A stretch of 64,000 bases of DNA, from the NCBI GenBank assembly GCA_963699525.1, contig CAVOUI010000005.1, positions 1 to 64,000 of the forward strand, written 5' to 3'. Below are positions 27,717 through 37,329 of the stretch, in pieces. Each line of letters begins with the position of its first letter. Within the stretch, counting starts at the first letter, position 1. Under the pieces are notes generated by a model. It ran no database searches. It worked only from the letters and a program-made list of their open reading frames with translations, and was not told where the DNA came from. This DNA comes from SG8-41 sp963699525. GTDB lineage: Bacteria > Pseudomonadota > Gammaproteobacteria > Burkholderiales > SG8-41. Made by a program: the position numbers and the translations under genes.

Positions 27717-29090
27717 TTCGGCGCCGGGCCCGATTGCGCCGACCACCGCCGGTTCGGGAGTGTGGCCCGAGGTTCCCCAGTAGTAGCCGGTCTGCCGCGC
27801 CACCATCCGTCCCAGCAGGTTTTGCGGCACGTAGGTGAAATTGCGCTCGAGCGGCTTCTGGGTGAGGATCAGCTCGCGCAGGTCGGGATCGAGCTTGAAG
27901 CCCGGAAAATATTCGGCGATCAGCTTGTCCAGCACCTCTCCTGACGGCTTCTTGCCGAGCTTCTCCTTTACCCCGTTGAGCGAGATCGTGATTCGCCCAA
28001 GCATCCGCAGCTGCTCGTCCCCGGTATAGAAGCGGTTCTTGCTGGAAAGCGTGCTCAGATCCTTCTGCGCGTAAGTTGGCGAGAATCCGCCCGTCTCGTG
28101 ATCGCCGGTGATGATCACCAGCGTGTCGGGGTTGCGGCGCTGAAACTCCAGCGCGACCCCGACCGCATCATCGAACGCCCACAGCGCGTGCATGAGCGAC
28201 GCGGCGTCATTCGCGTGCCCCGCGGTGTCGACGTTCTCGTTTTCGACCAGCAGGACGAAGCCGTTCGGACTGTCCCGGGATAGCACCCGGAGCGCGGCCG
28301 CGGCCATCTCGGCGGTCGTGGGCTCCCGGGCTGGATCGCGGTCCAGCTCGAAGTCCATGTCCTCCTCGGCAAACAGCCCGAGCAGCCTGGCGCCCGTGGC
28401 GGCCTTGAGTTCCGCCGGATTCCTCGCGACCTGGTAGCCCTTGGCGCGGAAGGCGGCGATGATGTCCTTGCCGTCCTTTCTCTTGCCACCGGGAGTTCCC
28501 GCGGGCAGGAAAAAATCTGCGCCCCCGCCCATCAGCACGTCCGGCGCAAGCTCGAGATACTGGTCCACCAGTCCCTGCGAGTCACGGCGCGATATCGCAT
28601 GCAGGCTGAAAGCGGCCGGCGTCGCGTCATAGACGGTCGCGGTCGTCACCAATCCAATGCGCTTGCCCGTGGCCCTGGCCACTTCCATGACCGTGGGAAC
28701 CGGCTTGCCGTCCGGTGTTACGGCCACCGCGGCATTGTTGACCTTATGGCCGGTCGACATCGCCGAGCCGGCGGCCGCGGAATCGACCACGTATGCGTTG
28801 CTGGGTTGCGTGCTGACGAGACCGAGCGATCCACTTCTGAATACGGTATCGGTCGTAGCGAACGGCCGCTGGCGCAATACCTTGCTCGAGTAACGGCCGA
28901 AATCCCACTGCGTGGACGAGGCGCCGTCTGCGAACATGATGATGATGTTCTTGGGCTGCTGCGCCGCCGGTGCGGGGAGATCTCCCGTGGACGCGCAACC
29001 GGCAAGCGCCAGCGCGACGACCGCGAATGCGGCCGCGCGCGCCCGCCACGCCGCTGCGATCCAGTCTTCCATCAGCTTGCGGTAGTTCAT
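27648..29090 (-). CDS. Alkaline phosphatase lipoprotein
   Basis: This 480-residue enzyme belongs to the metal-dependent alkaline phosphatase superfamily. It has a lipobox LALAGC with Cys32, so it is probably anchored in the outer or inner membrane. Catalytic features: Asp55 (MFADGASS), nucleophile Ser104 (VVDSAAAGSAMSTG), zinc ligands in ITGDHETGGF, His in TAGHANDAASL and the C-terminal GTSGHTPEP. The ATG at 29090 follows a GGGAGAGAAGC ribosome-binding site; a much longer frame upstream is a shadow of mpl. No Pho box was recognised in the leader. Confidence 0.93.
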   Translation of the reverse strand: MNYRKLMEDWIAAAWRARAAAFAVVALALAGCASTGDLPAPAAQQPKNIIIMFADGASSTQWDFGRYSSKVLRQRPFATTDTVFRSGSLGLVSTQPSNAYVVDSAAAGSAMSTGHKVNNAAVAVTPDGKPVPTVMEVARATGKRIGLVTTATVYDATPAAFSLHAISRRDSQGLVDQYLELAPDVLMGGGADFFLPAGTPGGKRKDGKDIIAAFRAKGYQVARNPAELKAATGARLLGLFAEEDMDFELDRDPAREPTTAEMAAAALRVLSRDSPNGFVLLVENENVDTAGHANDAASLMHALWAFDDAVGVALEFQRRNPDTLVIITGDHETGGFSPTYAQKDLSTLSSKNRFYTGDEQLRMLGRITISLNGVKEKLGKKPSGEVLDKLIAEYFPGFKLDPDLRELILTQKPLERNFTYVPQNLLGRMVARQTGYYWGTSGHTPEPAVVGAIGPGAELFRGYQDNTDFGKHLHRLIQGK

Positions 29091-29213
29091 GCTTCTCTCC
29101 CGGTTTCGATCCGCCAAATGATAGGCGAAATCGAAGCGATGGTGCGGCTGGCCCGGTCCGGTGCGGCTAATCCGATAGAATCGGCATTGAGCAACGGCTC
29201 GTAGAGTCTTCAC

Positions 29214-30593
29214 GTGCATCTCCACATCCTCGGCATCTGCGGCACGTTCATGGGCGGGATCGCGCTGCTCGCGCGCGCGGCGGGGCACCGCGTCACCGGC
29301 TGCGACGCCAATGTCTATCCGCCGATGAGCACGCAGCTCGCCGCCCAGGGCATCGAATTGACGGAAGGCTGGAGCGCGGATCAGATCGCCTTGAAGCCCG
29401 ACGTGTTCGTGATCGGCAACGTCGTGACGCGCGGCAACCCGCTGATGGAGGCCGTCCTCGATCGCGGATTTCGCTACATTTCGGGTCCGCAATGGCTCCG
29501 GGAGAACGTGCTCGCCGGCAAATGGGTCGTCGCGGTCGCCGGGACCCACGGCAAGACCACGGTTTCCGCGATGCTCGCGTGGATCCTGGAGCAAGCCGGC
29601 CTCAAGCCCGGCTTTCTGATCGGCGGCGTGCCGGCGAACTTCGGGGTTTCCGCGCGGCCGTGCACCCCCACCCCGACCCTCCCCCGTCAAGGGGGAGGGG
29701 AGGGTTTCTTCGTCGTCGAAGCCGACGAATACGACACCGCGTTTTTCGACAAGCGCTCGAAGTTCGTGCACTACCCGGCGCGGACCGCGGTGCTGAACAA
29801 CCTCGAGTTCGACCACGCCGACATCTTTCCCGATCTCGCCTCGATCGAAACGCAGTTCCACCACTTCGTGCGCACGCTGCCCGCGAGCGGACTCATCGTC
29901 GCGAACGGCGCGGATGCGGCGCTTGCCCGCGTGCTTGCCCGCGGCTGCTATACGCCGGTGGAGCGCTTCGGCGCGGCAGACGGCTGGACGGGAGCCGCTG
30001 TCACGGCCGATGGATTCGACGTGCTCTGGCGCGGCGACAAGCAAGGCCGCGTGCAGTGGACGCTGCAGGGGACGCACAACCAGGCGAACGCGCTCGCCGC
30101 GATTTCCGCAGCGCGGCACTGCGGGGTAGTGCCGGCGCAGGCGATCGATGCCCTCCGCTCGTTCCAGGGCGTCAAGCGGCGCATGGAGATGCGCGGCGTG
30201 GCCGGCGGCGTCACGGTTTACGACGATTTCGCGCATCATCCGACCGCCATCGCGGCGACGCTGGAAGGCCTGCGCGCGAAGGTGAACCCTTCCCGCATCC
30301 TCGCGGTGCTCGAGCCGCGCTCCAATACCATGAAGACGGGCGTCATGAAGGACCGGCTCGCAGCGAGCCTCGCCTGCGCCGACCGCGTCTACTGCTACAG
30401 CGCAGGACTGCAGTGGGACGCCGCCGCGGCGCTGGCGCCGCTCGGCGCGAAGGCCGAGGCACACGCGGATTTCGATCGCCTGCTTGCGGCGGTCGCGGGG
30501 TCGGCGCGGTCCGGCGACCACATCGTCGTCATGAGCAACGGCGGGTTCAACGGCATCCACGAGAAACTCCTGTCGCGCCTCGCCGGCAAATGA
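29214..30593 (+). CDS. mpl: UDP-MurNAc:L-Ala-gamma-D-Glu-meso-DAP ligase Mpl
   Basis: Mpl reattaches recycled tripeptide to UDP-MurNAc. The Mur-ligase ATP loop GTHGKTT is at residues 110-116; NNLEFDHADIFPDL and the C-terminal MSNGGFNGIHEKLL are Mpl-specific. It is 459 residues and starts with GTG at 29214. Just after GGVPANFGVSAR the protein carries an extra stretch, CTPTPTLPRQGGGEG, where homologues have only a few residues; it is encoded by a palindromic repeat at 29661-29705. Conservation resumes at FFVVEADEYDTAFFDKRSKF. With the AmpG-like permease upstream in the window it fits wall recycling. Confidence 0.95.
   Translation: MHLHILGICGTFMGGIALLARAAGHRVTGCDANVYPPMSTQLAAQGIELTEGWSADQIALKPDVFVIGNVVTRGNPLMEAVLDRGFRYISGPQWLRENVLAGKWVVAVAGTHGKTTVSAMLAWILEQAGLKPGFLIGGVPANFGVSARPCTPTPTLPRQGGGEGFFVVEADEYDTAFFDKRSKFVHYPARTAVLNNLEFDHADIFPDLASIETQFHHFVRTLPASGLIVANGADAALARVLARGCYTPVERFGAADGWTGAAVTADGFDVLWRGDKQGRVQWTLQGTHNQANALAAISAARHCGVVPAQAIDALRSFQGVKRRMEMRGVAGGVTVYDDFAHHPTAIAATLEGLRAKVNPSRILAVLEPRSNTMKTGVMKDRLAASLACADRVYCYSAGLQWDAAAALAPLGAKAEAHADFDRLLAAVAGSARSGDHIVVMSNGGFNGIHEKLLSRLAGK
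29661..29705. repeat. Palindromic element inserted in frame in mpl
   Basis: A C-rich run followed by CCCTCCCCC, five bases, GGGGGAGGG: a perfect 9-bp stem at 29677-29685 and 29691-29699. The flank CACCCCCACCCCGACCC closely matches the flank of the element in leuS (CACCCTCACCCCCGACCC). It adds about 15 codons in a surface position of Mpl without breaking the frame. Confidence 0.8.
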
Positions 30594-31768
30594 ACGAGAT
30601 TGCCGCCAACGACAGGCTCGGCGCGTTCTGCCGCCATACCCACGCCGAGATGAAGGGCGCGCCGGGCGGCCCTCTTGCGGGCCTCACCTTCGGCGTGAAG
30701 GACATCTACGACATCGCGGGCCACAGGAACGGCTTCGGCAGCCCCGACTGGCTGCGCACGCACGACGCCGCAACGCGGACCGCGCCGGTAGTGCAAAGCC
30801 TGCTCGATGCGGGTGCGGACATGGTGGGCAAGACCCACACCGACGAGATCACCTGGAGCCTGAACGGGGAGAACGTCCACTACGGCACGCCGGTGAACGT
30901 CAACGCGCCGGGCCGCATCCCCGGCGGCTCCTCGAGCGGGTCGGCGGCGGCGGTGGCGGGCGGCCTGTGCGATTTCGCGCTGGGGAGCGACACCGGGGGC
31001 TCGGTGCGCGCGCCGGCGAGCTTCTGCGGTATCTACGGCATACGGCCCACGCACGGGCGCGTGACGCTCGCGGGGGCGTGCCCGCTCGCGCCCAGTTTCG
31101 ACACGTGCGGCTGGTTCGCGCGGAGCGCCGAGCTGCTCGAGCGGGTCGGCCGCGTCCTGCTCGGCGGCGCGAAGGACGAGACGCCGCGCCGGCTGCTGCT
31201 GGCGCAGGATGCGTTCGGGCTCGCCGGTGAAGCCGTTGCGGATGCGCTCGCGCCCGCCGTCGCCCGCGTGAGCGCGTTGCTGGGTAAGCCCGAGCGCGTG
31301 ACGGTGGCCGCGGACGGCCTGCCCCAATGGTTCCAGGTGTTCCGCGTCCTGCAGGCGGCGGAAGCGTGGGCACAGCACGGAGAATGGGTGAAGCGCGTCA
31401 AGCCCGACCTCGGCCCCGGGATTAAGCAGCGCGTGCAGTGGGCGGCTGACCTCGACCCGGCCTTGGTCGATCCGGCGAGGAAGCGGCGTGAAGAGATCGC
31501 TCGCCATATGGATGGGTTGCTCGCCGAGGGCGCCGTGCTCGCGCTGCCGACCGTGCCGGGCATTGCGCCGATCCGGAACGCTCTGCCCGCTGAAACCGAG
31601 GACTTTCGCGCCCGCGCGCTCGCGCTGTTGTGCCCGGCCGGGCTCGCGCGGCTGCCGCAGGTGTCGCTGCCGCTCGCGACGCTCGACGGCTGCCCGCTGG
31701 GCCTCTCGCTCGTCGCAGCGCGCGGGGCCGATGCGATGCTGCTCGAGCTCGCGACGAAGCTCAAGTGA
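30590..31768 (+). CDS. Amidase-signature family hydrolase
   Basis: This 392-residue amidase has the catalytic triad Lys37 (FGVKDIYD), Ser114 (GGSSSGSAAAVA) and Ser138 (SDTGGSVRAPASF). It is shorter than GatA and lacks GatA-specific regions. The substrate is unknown; small-amide hydrolysis is a reasonable expectation. The ATG overlaps the mpl TGA (ATGA) and its own TGA overlaps the next GTG, so mpl, this gene and yqiA appear to form one translationally coupled operon. Confidence 0.88.
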   Translation: MNEIAANDRLGAFCRHTHAEMKGAPGGPLAGLTFGVKDIYDIAGHRNGFGSPDWLRTHDAATRTAPVVQSLLDAGADMVGKTHTDEITWSLNGENVHYGTPVNVNAPGRIPGGSSSGSAAAVAGGLCDFALGSDTGGSVRAPASFCGIYGIRPTHGRVTLAGACPLAPSFDTCGWFARSAELLERVGRVLLGGAKDETPRRLLLAQDAFGLAGEAVADALAPAVARVSALLGKPERVTVAADGLPQWFQVFRVLQAAEAWAQHGEWVKRVKPDLGPGIKQRVQWAADLDPALVDPARKRREEIARHMDGLLAEGAVLALPTVPGIAPIRNALPAETEDFRARALALLCPAGLARLPQVSLPLATLDGCPLGLSLVAARGADAMLLELATKLK

Positions 31769-32337
31769 TCGTCTACATACACGGCTTCAACAGCTCGCCG
31801 GCATCCGCCAAGGCGCAGGCACTGAAGGCGAAGCTCGAGGCACTCGGGCGTGGCGCAGAGTTCGCGGCCCCTGCGCTGCCGCCGAGCCCGGCGCAGGCGG
31901 CGGCCGTGCTCGACGCGCTCGCGGCCCGGCATCCCGGCGCGGCGCTCGTGGGCAGCTCGCTCGGCGGCTATTACGCGACCTGGCTCGCGGAAAAACACAG
32001 CCTGAAGGCGGTCCTGCTCAATCCCGTAGTGCGCCCCTATGAGCTGCTCGCGCCCCTGGTCGGGCTCCAGAAGCGCTTCCACACGGGCGAGGAGTACGTC
32101 TTCACCACCGGCCACGTCGCCGAGCTGCTGGCGCTCGAAGTGGATCGCATCACACCTTCCCGCTTCCTCCTCATCGTGACAACCGGCGACGAGGTGCTGG
32201 ATTATCGTGCAGCCGTGGCCCGCTACCGCGGGTGCCGGCAGATCGTGATCGAGGGCGGAGATCACAGTCTCGGATGCTTCGCGGACTACCTCGATGTCGT
32301 TCTCGCGCACTGCGATGCAGCGCGCCAGCCCCGCTAA
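31765..32337 (+). CDS. yqiA: YqiA-family esterase/alpha-beta hydrolase
   Basis: This 190-residue small alpha/beta hydrolase has IVYIHGFNSSPASAKAQ (oxyanion strand), the nucleophile elbow GSSLGGYYATWLAE, and a C-terminal Asp/His pair (TTGDEVLDY and EGGDHSLGCF). It matches YqiA, a carboxylesterase. It starts at the GTG overlapping the amidase stop (GTGA at 31765-31768). Confidence 0.88.
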   Translation: MIVYIHGFNSSPASAKAQALKAKLEALGRGAEFAAPALPPSPAQAAAVLDALAARHPGAALVGSSLGGYYATWLAEKHSLKAVLLNPVVRPYELLAPLVGLQKRFHTGEEYVFTTGHVAELLALEVDRITPSRFLLIVTTGDEVLDYRAAVARYRGCRQIVIEGGDHSLGCFADYLDVVLAHCDAARQPR

Positions 32338-32389
32338 TTTGCCACCCGCCGAATCCTCCGCTAAGCTGTAACCGGCATTTGTCCAGGCG

Positions 32390-32434
32390 CCCGGGATCAT
32401 CCCGGGATCAAGAACGGAATCCTTCGGATTCTTC
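32390..32434 (+). other. Two hairpins in the leader of the lipoprotein gene
   Basis: CCCGGGA/TCCCGGG (32390-32396 and 32400-32406) is a perfect 7-bp stem with a 3-base loop. GAATCC/GGATTC (32417-32422 and 32426-32431) forms a second stem. Neither is followed by a T run. They fall in the 112-bp gap after yqiA, just ahead of a strong purine-rich ribosome-binding site (AAGGGGGGG), and may end the upstream operon or stabilise the downstream message. Confidence 0.4.
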
Positions 32435-32449
32435 AAGGGGGGGATCATC

Positions 32450-33491
32450 ATGAGCGGCAATCCAGGAAATATTCTTGCGTGGGTGCGCGGCCGGAGTCTG
32501 ACGTTGCTGGGATGCGCGGTCCTCTTCGGATGTCAGACGACCGCGACGGGACCTCAACTCGATGCGGCCGACGCCTACGCCGCCCAAGCGGATGATCACA
32601 CAGGGGCCCGCGAAGGTGGTCGTGGAGGACCTCTACAAGTGCCCGGTCAAGGTCAAGAACCACCGGGTGAGCGCGGTGGGGCAGATCACCGCCACCGACG
32701 GCACGGTGATCACCGTGCCGGCCGTGACCGCCCTCCAAAAGGGTCTCGGTCCCAAGAGCAACGACTTGTATAACGAGTGCACCCAGGTCCTGCCGAAGAA
32801 CTCGGCCGAGGTGAACACGGCGAACGTTCCGGTCGTGGAGATCGACTCGGACGGCGAGGTGATCACCGGGTTCATCGTGGGCGACAACTACTGGGAGATG
32901 TACGTCAATGGCAAGCTGGTGTCGGTCGACAACACGCCCTACACGCCGTTCAATTCCGGGATCGTCAAGTTCAAGGTGAAGCGCCCTTACACCATCGCGA
33001 TTCTCGGAGTCGATTGGGACGAGCATCTCGGCCTCGGCATGGAGCTCTTTCCGATCTCCGGGCCCAAGCAAAATCCGTGGTACCCGGGCGACGGCGGCGT
33101 CATCCTCAAGCTGAGCGACGGGACGGTTACCGACAGCAGCTGGAAGGCGCAGTCGTTCTACATCGCACCGCTCAACAGCCCGGATGAGGTCGTCGAGCGG
33201 GGTCAACTGCACGACACGACGCCGCTCCGCCGGGTGCACCCGTTCGCCGTGAAGCCGGACTGCCGGGAGAAGTGCTATGCGATTCACTACCCGATCCCGG
33301 CCAATTGGCAATCGCCGCGCTTCAACGATGCCTACTGGCCGCGCGCGTACGAGTACACGGACACTGACATCGGCGTGACGAACCTGCCGGCCTATACGCG
33401 CTATCCCGAGCTGTTCGAAGGGGCGCGCTGGATCTGGTCGCTGAATCTCGTGTTCGACAACCTGGTGATCATGCGCAAGACCGTGCGCTGA
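32450..33491 (+). CDS. Lipoprotein of unknown function, frameshifted after the leader
   Basis: The N-terminus (from ATG 32450) carries a lipoprotein signal with LFGC at Cys28 and continues TTATGPQLDAADAYAAQ. The rest, starting MITQGPAKVVVEDLYKCPVK, is in another frame; a one-base change near 32583-32592 joins them into a protein of about 346 residues. The body is beta-rich with many aromatic residues, including GDNYWEMYVNGKLVSVDNTP and FDNLVIMRKTV at the end, suggestive of a galactose-binding-like or other beta-sandwich fold. Two cysteines (DCREKC) may pair. I do not recognise a family. It stands alone between yqiA and a convergent membrane protein. Confidence 0.6.
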
Positions 33492-33515
33492 CGCCACCGC
33501 GCCGTGCCGCGGCGC

Positions 33516-34974
33516 CTACCGGGACGGTGAGTCGGCCGCGCCGTACTGAACCAGCGGGTCGGCGATGATCAGCAGGCTCACGACGGTATAGATCACCATC
33601 AGGACCGTCAGCGGCACGGACGCCGCGATGGCCTTGCCGCGGGTGCCGAACTCGCGCAGCGCGAGGCGGTGCGCGAGCCAGATCGAGATCACGTGGCCGG
33701 CGACGATGGACGTGACCGCGAGATACCAGACGAAGCGCGCGTCGAGCAAGCCGATGTCGGGAAAGTAGAGAGCGGTGCCGAAGAGGTCCCACCGGCGCCC
33801 CAGGGGATCGGACAGCAGCGGAATGATGAGCTGGCCCTGCACCACCAGGTAGTGGAAGTAATGGGCCACGCTGTAGGCAATGGCGATGGGCACCAGGGTG
33901 AGGACAAACTGCCGCGCGACGGCGCCCGCGGAGCGATCGCCCGCCAATCCGGCCGTGGTCCGGCATGCAAGCAGGTAGGCAAGGAGAAAGAGCAGCCAGG
34001 TCCCGATGAGCCCGGCCGTGCCGAGAAAATAGCCCGGCGCCAGAGGTGGTAGTGTTATCCAGTCGGCCAGGGCGGCATTCGCGAGCGCCATGGCCTGCGT
34101 TCCCAGAAGCCCGTCGAACATGACGGTCGCAAGCATGGCGAGGACGAATGCCACCATGCTCGACGATGCGGCGCCCGCCGTGATCAATCCCCGCCCCGGC
34201 GGCCGCAGCACGATGCCCCGGCCATCGGGAGCGATGTCGAGCGGCGCGAAGCGGGCGAGCGTGCCGAAATAGATCGAGAACACATCGGCGTTGCCGCGCC
34301 ACGCTTCGGCGCCGAACCACATCATGCCGCCGAGCGTGATCGCCGACCACGCGAGCGCCATCCACGCGATGTGGGACGGAACGGCCGCGCGCGGGTAGAC
34401 GACCTCGATCCAAACGAACATCAGCAGAAACACGACGGCGGGCCATCGTCCGAGCGCCTGCGGATAGGGCCGGTTCAGGCTGAGTCCGCCCGCGCAGCCC
34501 AGGCGCCGCGCGAGCCGCGTCCGCTGCCTCGAACAGCGCGCGCCACGGATCGAGCGCCGCCCAGACGTTTCCGATGCAGGCGACCGTGAAGGACAGGCCG
34601 ACCCACCACACGATCCACACCCATACCGGGGCGAAGTTCATTTCTGGATTGGCGCTGCCATAAAGGCCGGCCGCAACGACCATGAAAAGCAGGAGGACGG
34701 AGAGCGCCTGGCACGCGACGCGCAATGCCGGAATCAGCGGCGCGAGCGGAATGGCGATCCCGGCACCGGGTTCGCGGGGCACGTTGCGCGCGAACACGGC
34801 GGCGACGACGAAGGACAGCGCCACCGCCGCTGCCGCGCCCCCGACGAAATAGCCGAGCGGCGCGGGCAGCTCGTAGCGCTCCCCGAAAGCGTGCGCCCAC
34901 GCCGCTACGGGCAGGCCCGTACAGGCCGCTGCCGCGAGCGACCTCGCGGTGATCCCACGGACCACGCGCCTCAT
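33516..34974 (-). CDS. Multi-pass membrane protein, frameshifted in the middle
   Basis: The N-terminal half starts at ATG 34974 with a hydrophobic leader and the motif AHAFGERYELPAPLGYFVGG; the C-terminal half, from about LNRPYPQALGRWPAV to LVQYGAADSPSR, is in another frame. The shift maps to 34483-34500. The joined protein has about 485 residues and roughly 10-12 membrane segments with several histidines. Homologues of this type are sometimes labelled fenitrothion hydrolase, a name I would not take as function. The ATG overlaps the stop of the upstream periplasmic protein gene (ATGA), so the two products probably act together. Confidence 0.7.
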
Positions 34975-35342
34975 TTCGGATGCACTTCCAGGAAGGCGAG
35001 GGGCGGGCCGTGAGGGTCGCCCTTCGATGCCGCCTCGCCGGCGGGATGCCACTCGACCCGGTAGCGGCCGGTCGCGCGGGCCTTGAAGGCGAGCTCGCGC
35101 GGCGTTCCGGGCGCGAGCTTCATCTCGAGGCGATAACCGTGAAGGTGGATCTCCCCGGCAACCTCGCTCCTCACCCTGATCCGCACGGAGTCGTCCTTTT
35201 CCACGCGCAGCACGCGCGGCTTCGCGGGAGGTGCGCCCTGCAGGATTTCCAGCTCGAAGATTTTTTCGGAAGCGTCGGCTGCTTGGGCCGCCGCGGAGAA
35301 AACGAGGCAGAAAACCAGGCAGGAGAGCGGCAAGGCCTTCAT
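34971..35342 (-). CDS. Small periplasmic protein, cupredoxin-like
   Basis: This 123-residue protein has a signal peptide (MKALPLSCLVFCLVFSAAAQ). The mature region has a beta-sandwich look: RVLRVEKDDSVRIRVRSEVAGEIHLHGY, then LAPGTPRELAFKARATGRYRVEWHP. The IHLHGY and EWHP histidines resemble a cupredoxin-type metal edge, but the full copper ligand set is not evident. It is coupled by ATGA overlap to the multi-pass membrane protein. A role in metal or electron handling is inference. Confidence 0.7.
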   Translation of the reverse strand: MKALPLSCLVFCLVFSAAAQAADASEKIFELEILQGAPPAKPRVLRVEKDDSVRIRVRSEVAGEIHLHGYRLEMKLAPGTPRELAFKARATGRYRVEWHPAGEAASKGDPHGPPLAFLEVHPK

Positions 35343-35402
35343 GGCGGATAGCGTATATTACTTTCCGACTGCCTGTTCAATCGGGTCGACTCCGTCCTGT
35401 CA

Positions 35403-37259
35403 GTGAGCCAGAACGTCTTTTACGAAGAGGAAGGTGATTTCAAGGTCGGAGCCGTGCGCACCGACCACGATACCTCGCTCCAGGTCGAGGCACCGCACGG
35501 CAAGCGCTCGAAGATAAAGGCCTCCGCCGTGCTGCTCCGCTTCGACGGCGGCGGCCTTGCCCAATTCATGGACGAGGCGCACAAGCTCGCGGGCGCGATG
35601 GATGCGGATTTCCTGTGGCAGTGCTGCGGGCAGGAGGAGTTCACGTTCGAGGCGCTCGCCCGGGAGTACTTCGGCCGCGCGCCGACGCCGGTGGAATCCG
35701 CGGGGCTGCTCGTGAAGCTCCACGGCGCGCCGATGCATTTCTACAAGAAGGGCAGGGGGCGCTACAAGGCGGCGCCGCCGGACGCGCTCAAGGCGGCGCT
35801 CGCCTCGGTGGAGCGCAAGCGGCGGGAAGCGGAGCGGCGGGCGCAATACGTGGCGCAGCTCGCCGAGGGAAGGCTGCCGCCGGAATTCGCGCCGCTCGCC
35901 GCGAAGCTCCTCTACGGGCCGGACAAGCAGAGCGTCGAATGGAAGGCGCTCGACGAGGCGTGCGAACGGCTGAAGACGACGCCCGCGAAGCTCTTCGAGC
36001 GCTGCGGCGCGCTGCCCTCGAGCCATGATTACCACCTGGACCGTTTCCTGTTCGCGCATTTCCCGCGCGGCACCGCGTTTCCCGAAGTCGACGTACCTGC
36101 CGTGCCGCAGGATCTGCCGCTCGCGGAGGTCGAGGCGTTCAGCATCGATGACGTCACCACCACCGAGGTCGATGACGCGCTCTCCATCACGGAGCTGCCC
36201 GCGGGAAGGCTCCGCATCGGGATCCACATCGCCGCGCCCGCGCTTGGCATCACGCCCGGAAGCGCGCTGGACGCGGTGGCCCGGGAGCGCCTGTCTACGG
36301 TCTACTTCCCTGGGGAAAAGATCACCATGCTGCCGGAGCCGGCGATCGAGGCCTTCTCGCTCGCGGAAGGCAGGCATTGCCCCGCGCTCTCGCGCTACCT
36401 GGAGATCGCGCCCGACTTTTCCATCGTGGCGCAGACGACGCGGATCGAGCGCGTCCCGGTCACGCACAATTTGCGGCACTACACTCTGGAGCAGGCGTTC
36501 AACGAGGAGACGATCGCCGCGGGGCGGGTCGACCACTCCCACGCGGCGGCTCTCACGAGTCTCCTGGGCTTTGCGCGCGCGCTGGAGGCGGCGCGGCGCG
36601 GGGGTGAAGCCGAATACGAGGCGCGGCCCGAGTACAGTTTCTACGTCGAGAACGACCGCGTACGCATCGTGCGGCGGCTGCGCGGAACCCCCATCGACCG
36701 GATCGTTTCGGAGCTCATGATCCACGTGAACGGCGCTTGGGGGCGGGAGCTGGCGGCGGAGGGCCTCGCGGCGATCTACCGCGTGCAGGAGGGCGGTAAG
36801 GTCAGGATGAGCACGGTGCCGGCGGCGCACGAGGGACTCGGCGTGTCCGCCTACGCGTGGGCGAGCTCGCCGCTGCGACGTTACGTGGACCTCGTGAACC
36901 AGCGCCAGCTGATCGCTCTCGCGCGCGGCGAGACGCCGCCGTACCGGGCGAGCGACGAGCGGCTCCTTGTCGCGATGCGGGATTTCGAGTCGGCCTACGA
37001 GGCTTACGGCGAATTCCAGCGCCAGATGGAGCGCTATTGGTGCCTGCGCTGGCTCCTCCAGGAGCGCGCGGAGACGGTAAGCGCCACGGTGCTTCGCGAG
37101 AGCCTCGCGCGCTTCGATGAGCTTCCGCTGGTGGTGCGCGTGCCCTCCCTGCCGCCGCTCGACGCCGGCAGCCGAGTCGAGCTTGCCGTCACCGGCGTGG
37201 ATCTCCTCGAGCTCACGCTGCAATGCGAGTTCCGCCGGCGGCTCGCGCCTGGGACTTGA
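35403..37259 (+). CDS. RNB-domain exoribonuclease (RNase II/R family)
   Basis: This 618-residue enzyme has an RNB catalytic domain. The metal-binding aspartates lie in SIDDVTTTEVDDALSI (Asp249, Asp250, Asp257, Asp258). Further RNB blocks are GIHIAAPALGITPGSALD, MLPEPAIEAFSLAEG and SPLRRYVDLVNQRQL. The N-terminal part is not the usual cold-shock pair; it has KIKASAVLLRFDGGGL and a helical region, as in betaproteobacterial VacB-like proteins shorter than RNase R. It degrades RNA 3' to 5'. The start is GTG at 35403, 60 bp from the divergent small gene. Confidence 0.88.
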   Translation: MSQNVFYEEEGDFKVGAVRTDHDTSLQVEAPHGKRSKIKASAVLLRFDGGGLAQFMDEAHKLAGAMDADFLWQCCGQEEFTFEALAREYFGRAPTPVESAGLLVKLHGAPMHFYKKGRGRYKAAPPDALKAALASVERKRREAERRAQYVAQLAEGRLPPEFAPLAAKLLYGPDKQSVEWKALDEACERLKTTPAKLFERCGALPSSHDYHLDRFLFAHFPRGTAFPEVDVPAVPQDLPLAEVEAFSIDDVTTTEVDDALSITELPAGRLRIGIHIAAPALGITPGSALDAVARERLSTVYFPGEKITMLPEPAIEAFSLAEGRHCPALSRYLEIAPDFSIVAQTTRIERVPVTHNLRHYTLEQAFNEETIAAGRVDHSHAAALTSLLGFARALEAARRGGEAEYEARPEYSFYVENDRVRIVRRLRGTPIDRIVSELMIHVNGAWGRELAAEGLAAIYRVQEGGKVRMSTVPAAHEGLGVSAYAWASSPLRRYVDLVNQRQLIALARGETPPYRASDERLLVAMRDFESAYEAYGEFQRQMERYWCLRWLLQERAETVSATVLRESLARFDELPLVVRVPSLPPLDAGSRVELAVTGVDLLELTLQCEFRRRLAPGT

Positions 37260-37329
37260 CTTTAACTTGTGACTGCAACCCACAGTTATTAAAAGCATTT
37301 CCATGCAAGAAGCGCTGCGTTAGGTTACA

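Noticed and set aside
29091..30560. Upstream extension of the alkaline phosphatase frame
   Set aside because: It is antisense to mpl; the lipoprotein signal and ribosome-binding site place the start at 29090.
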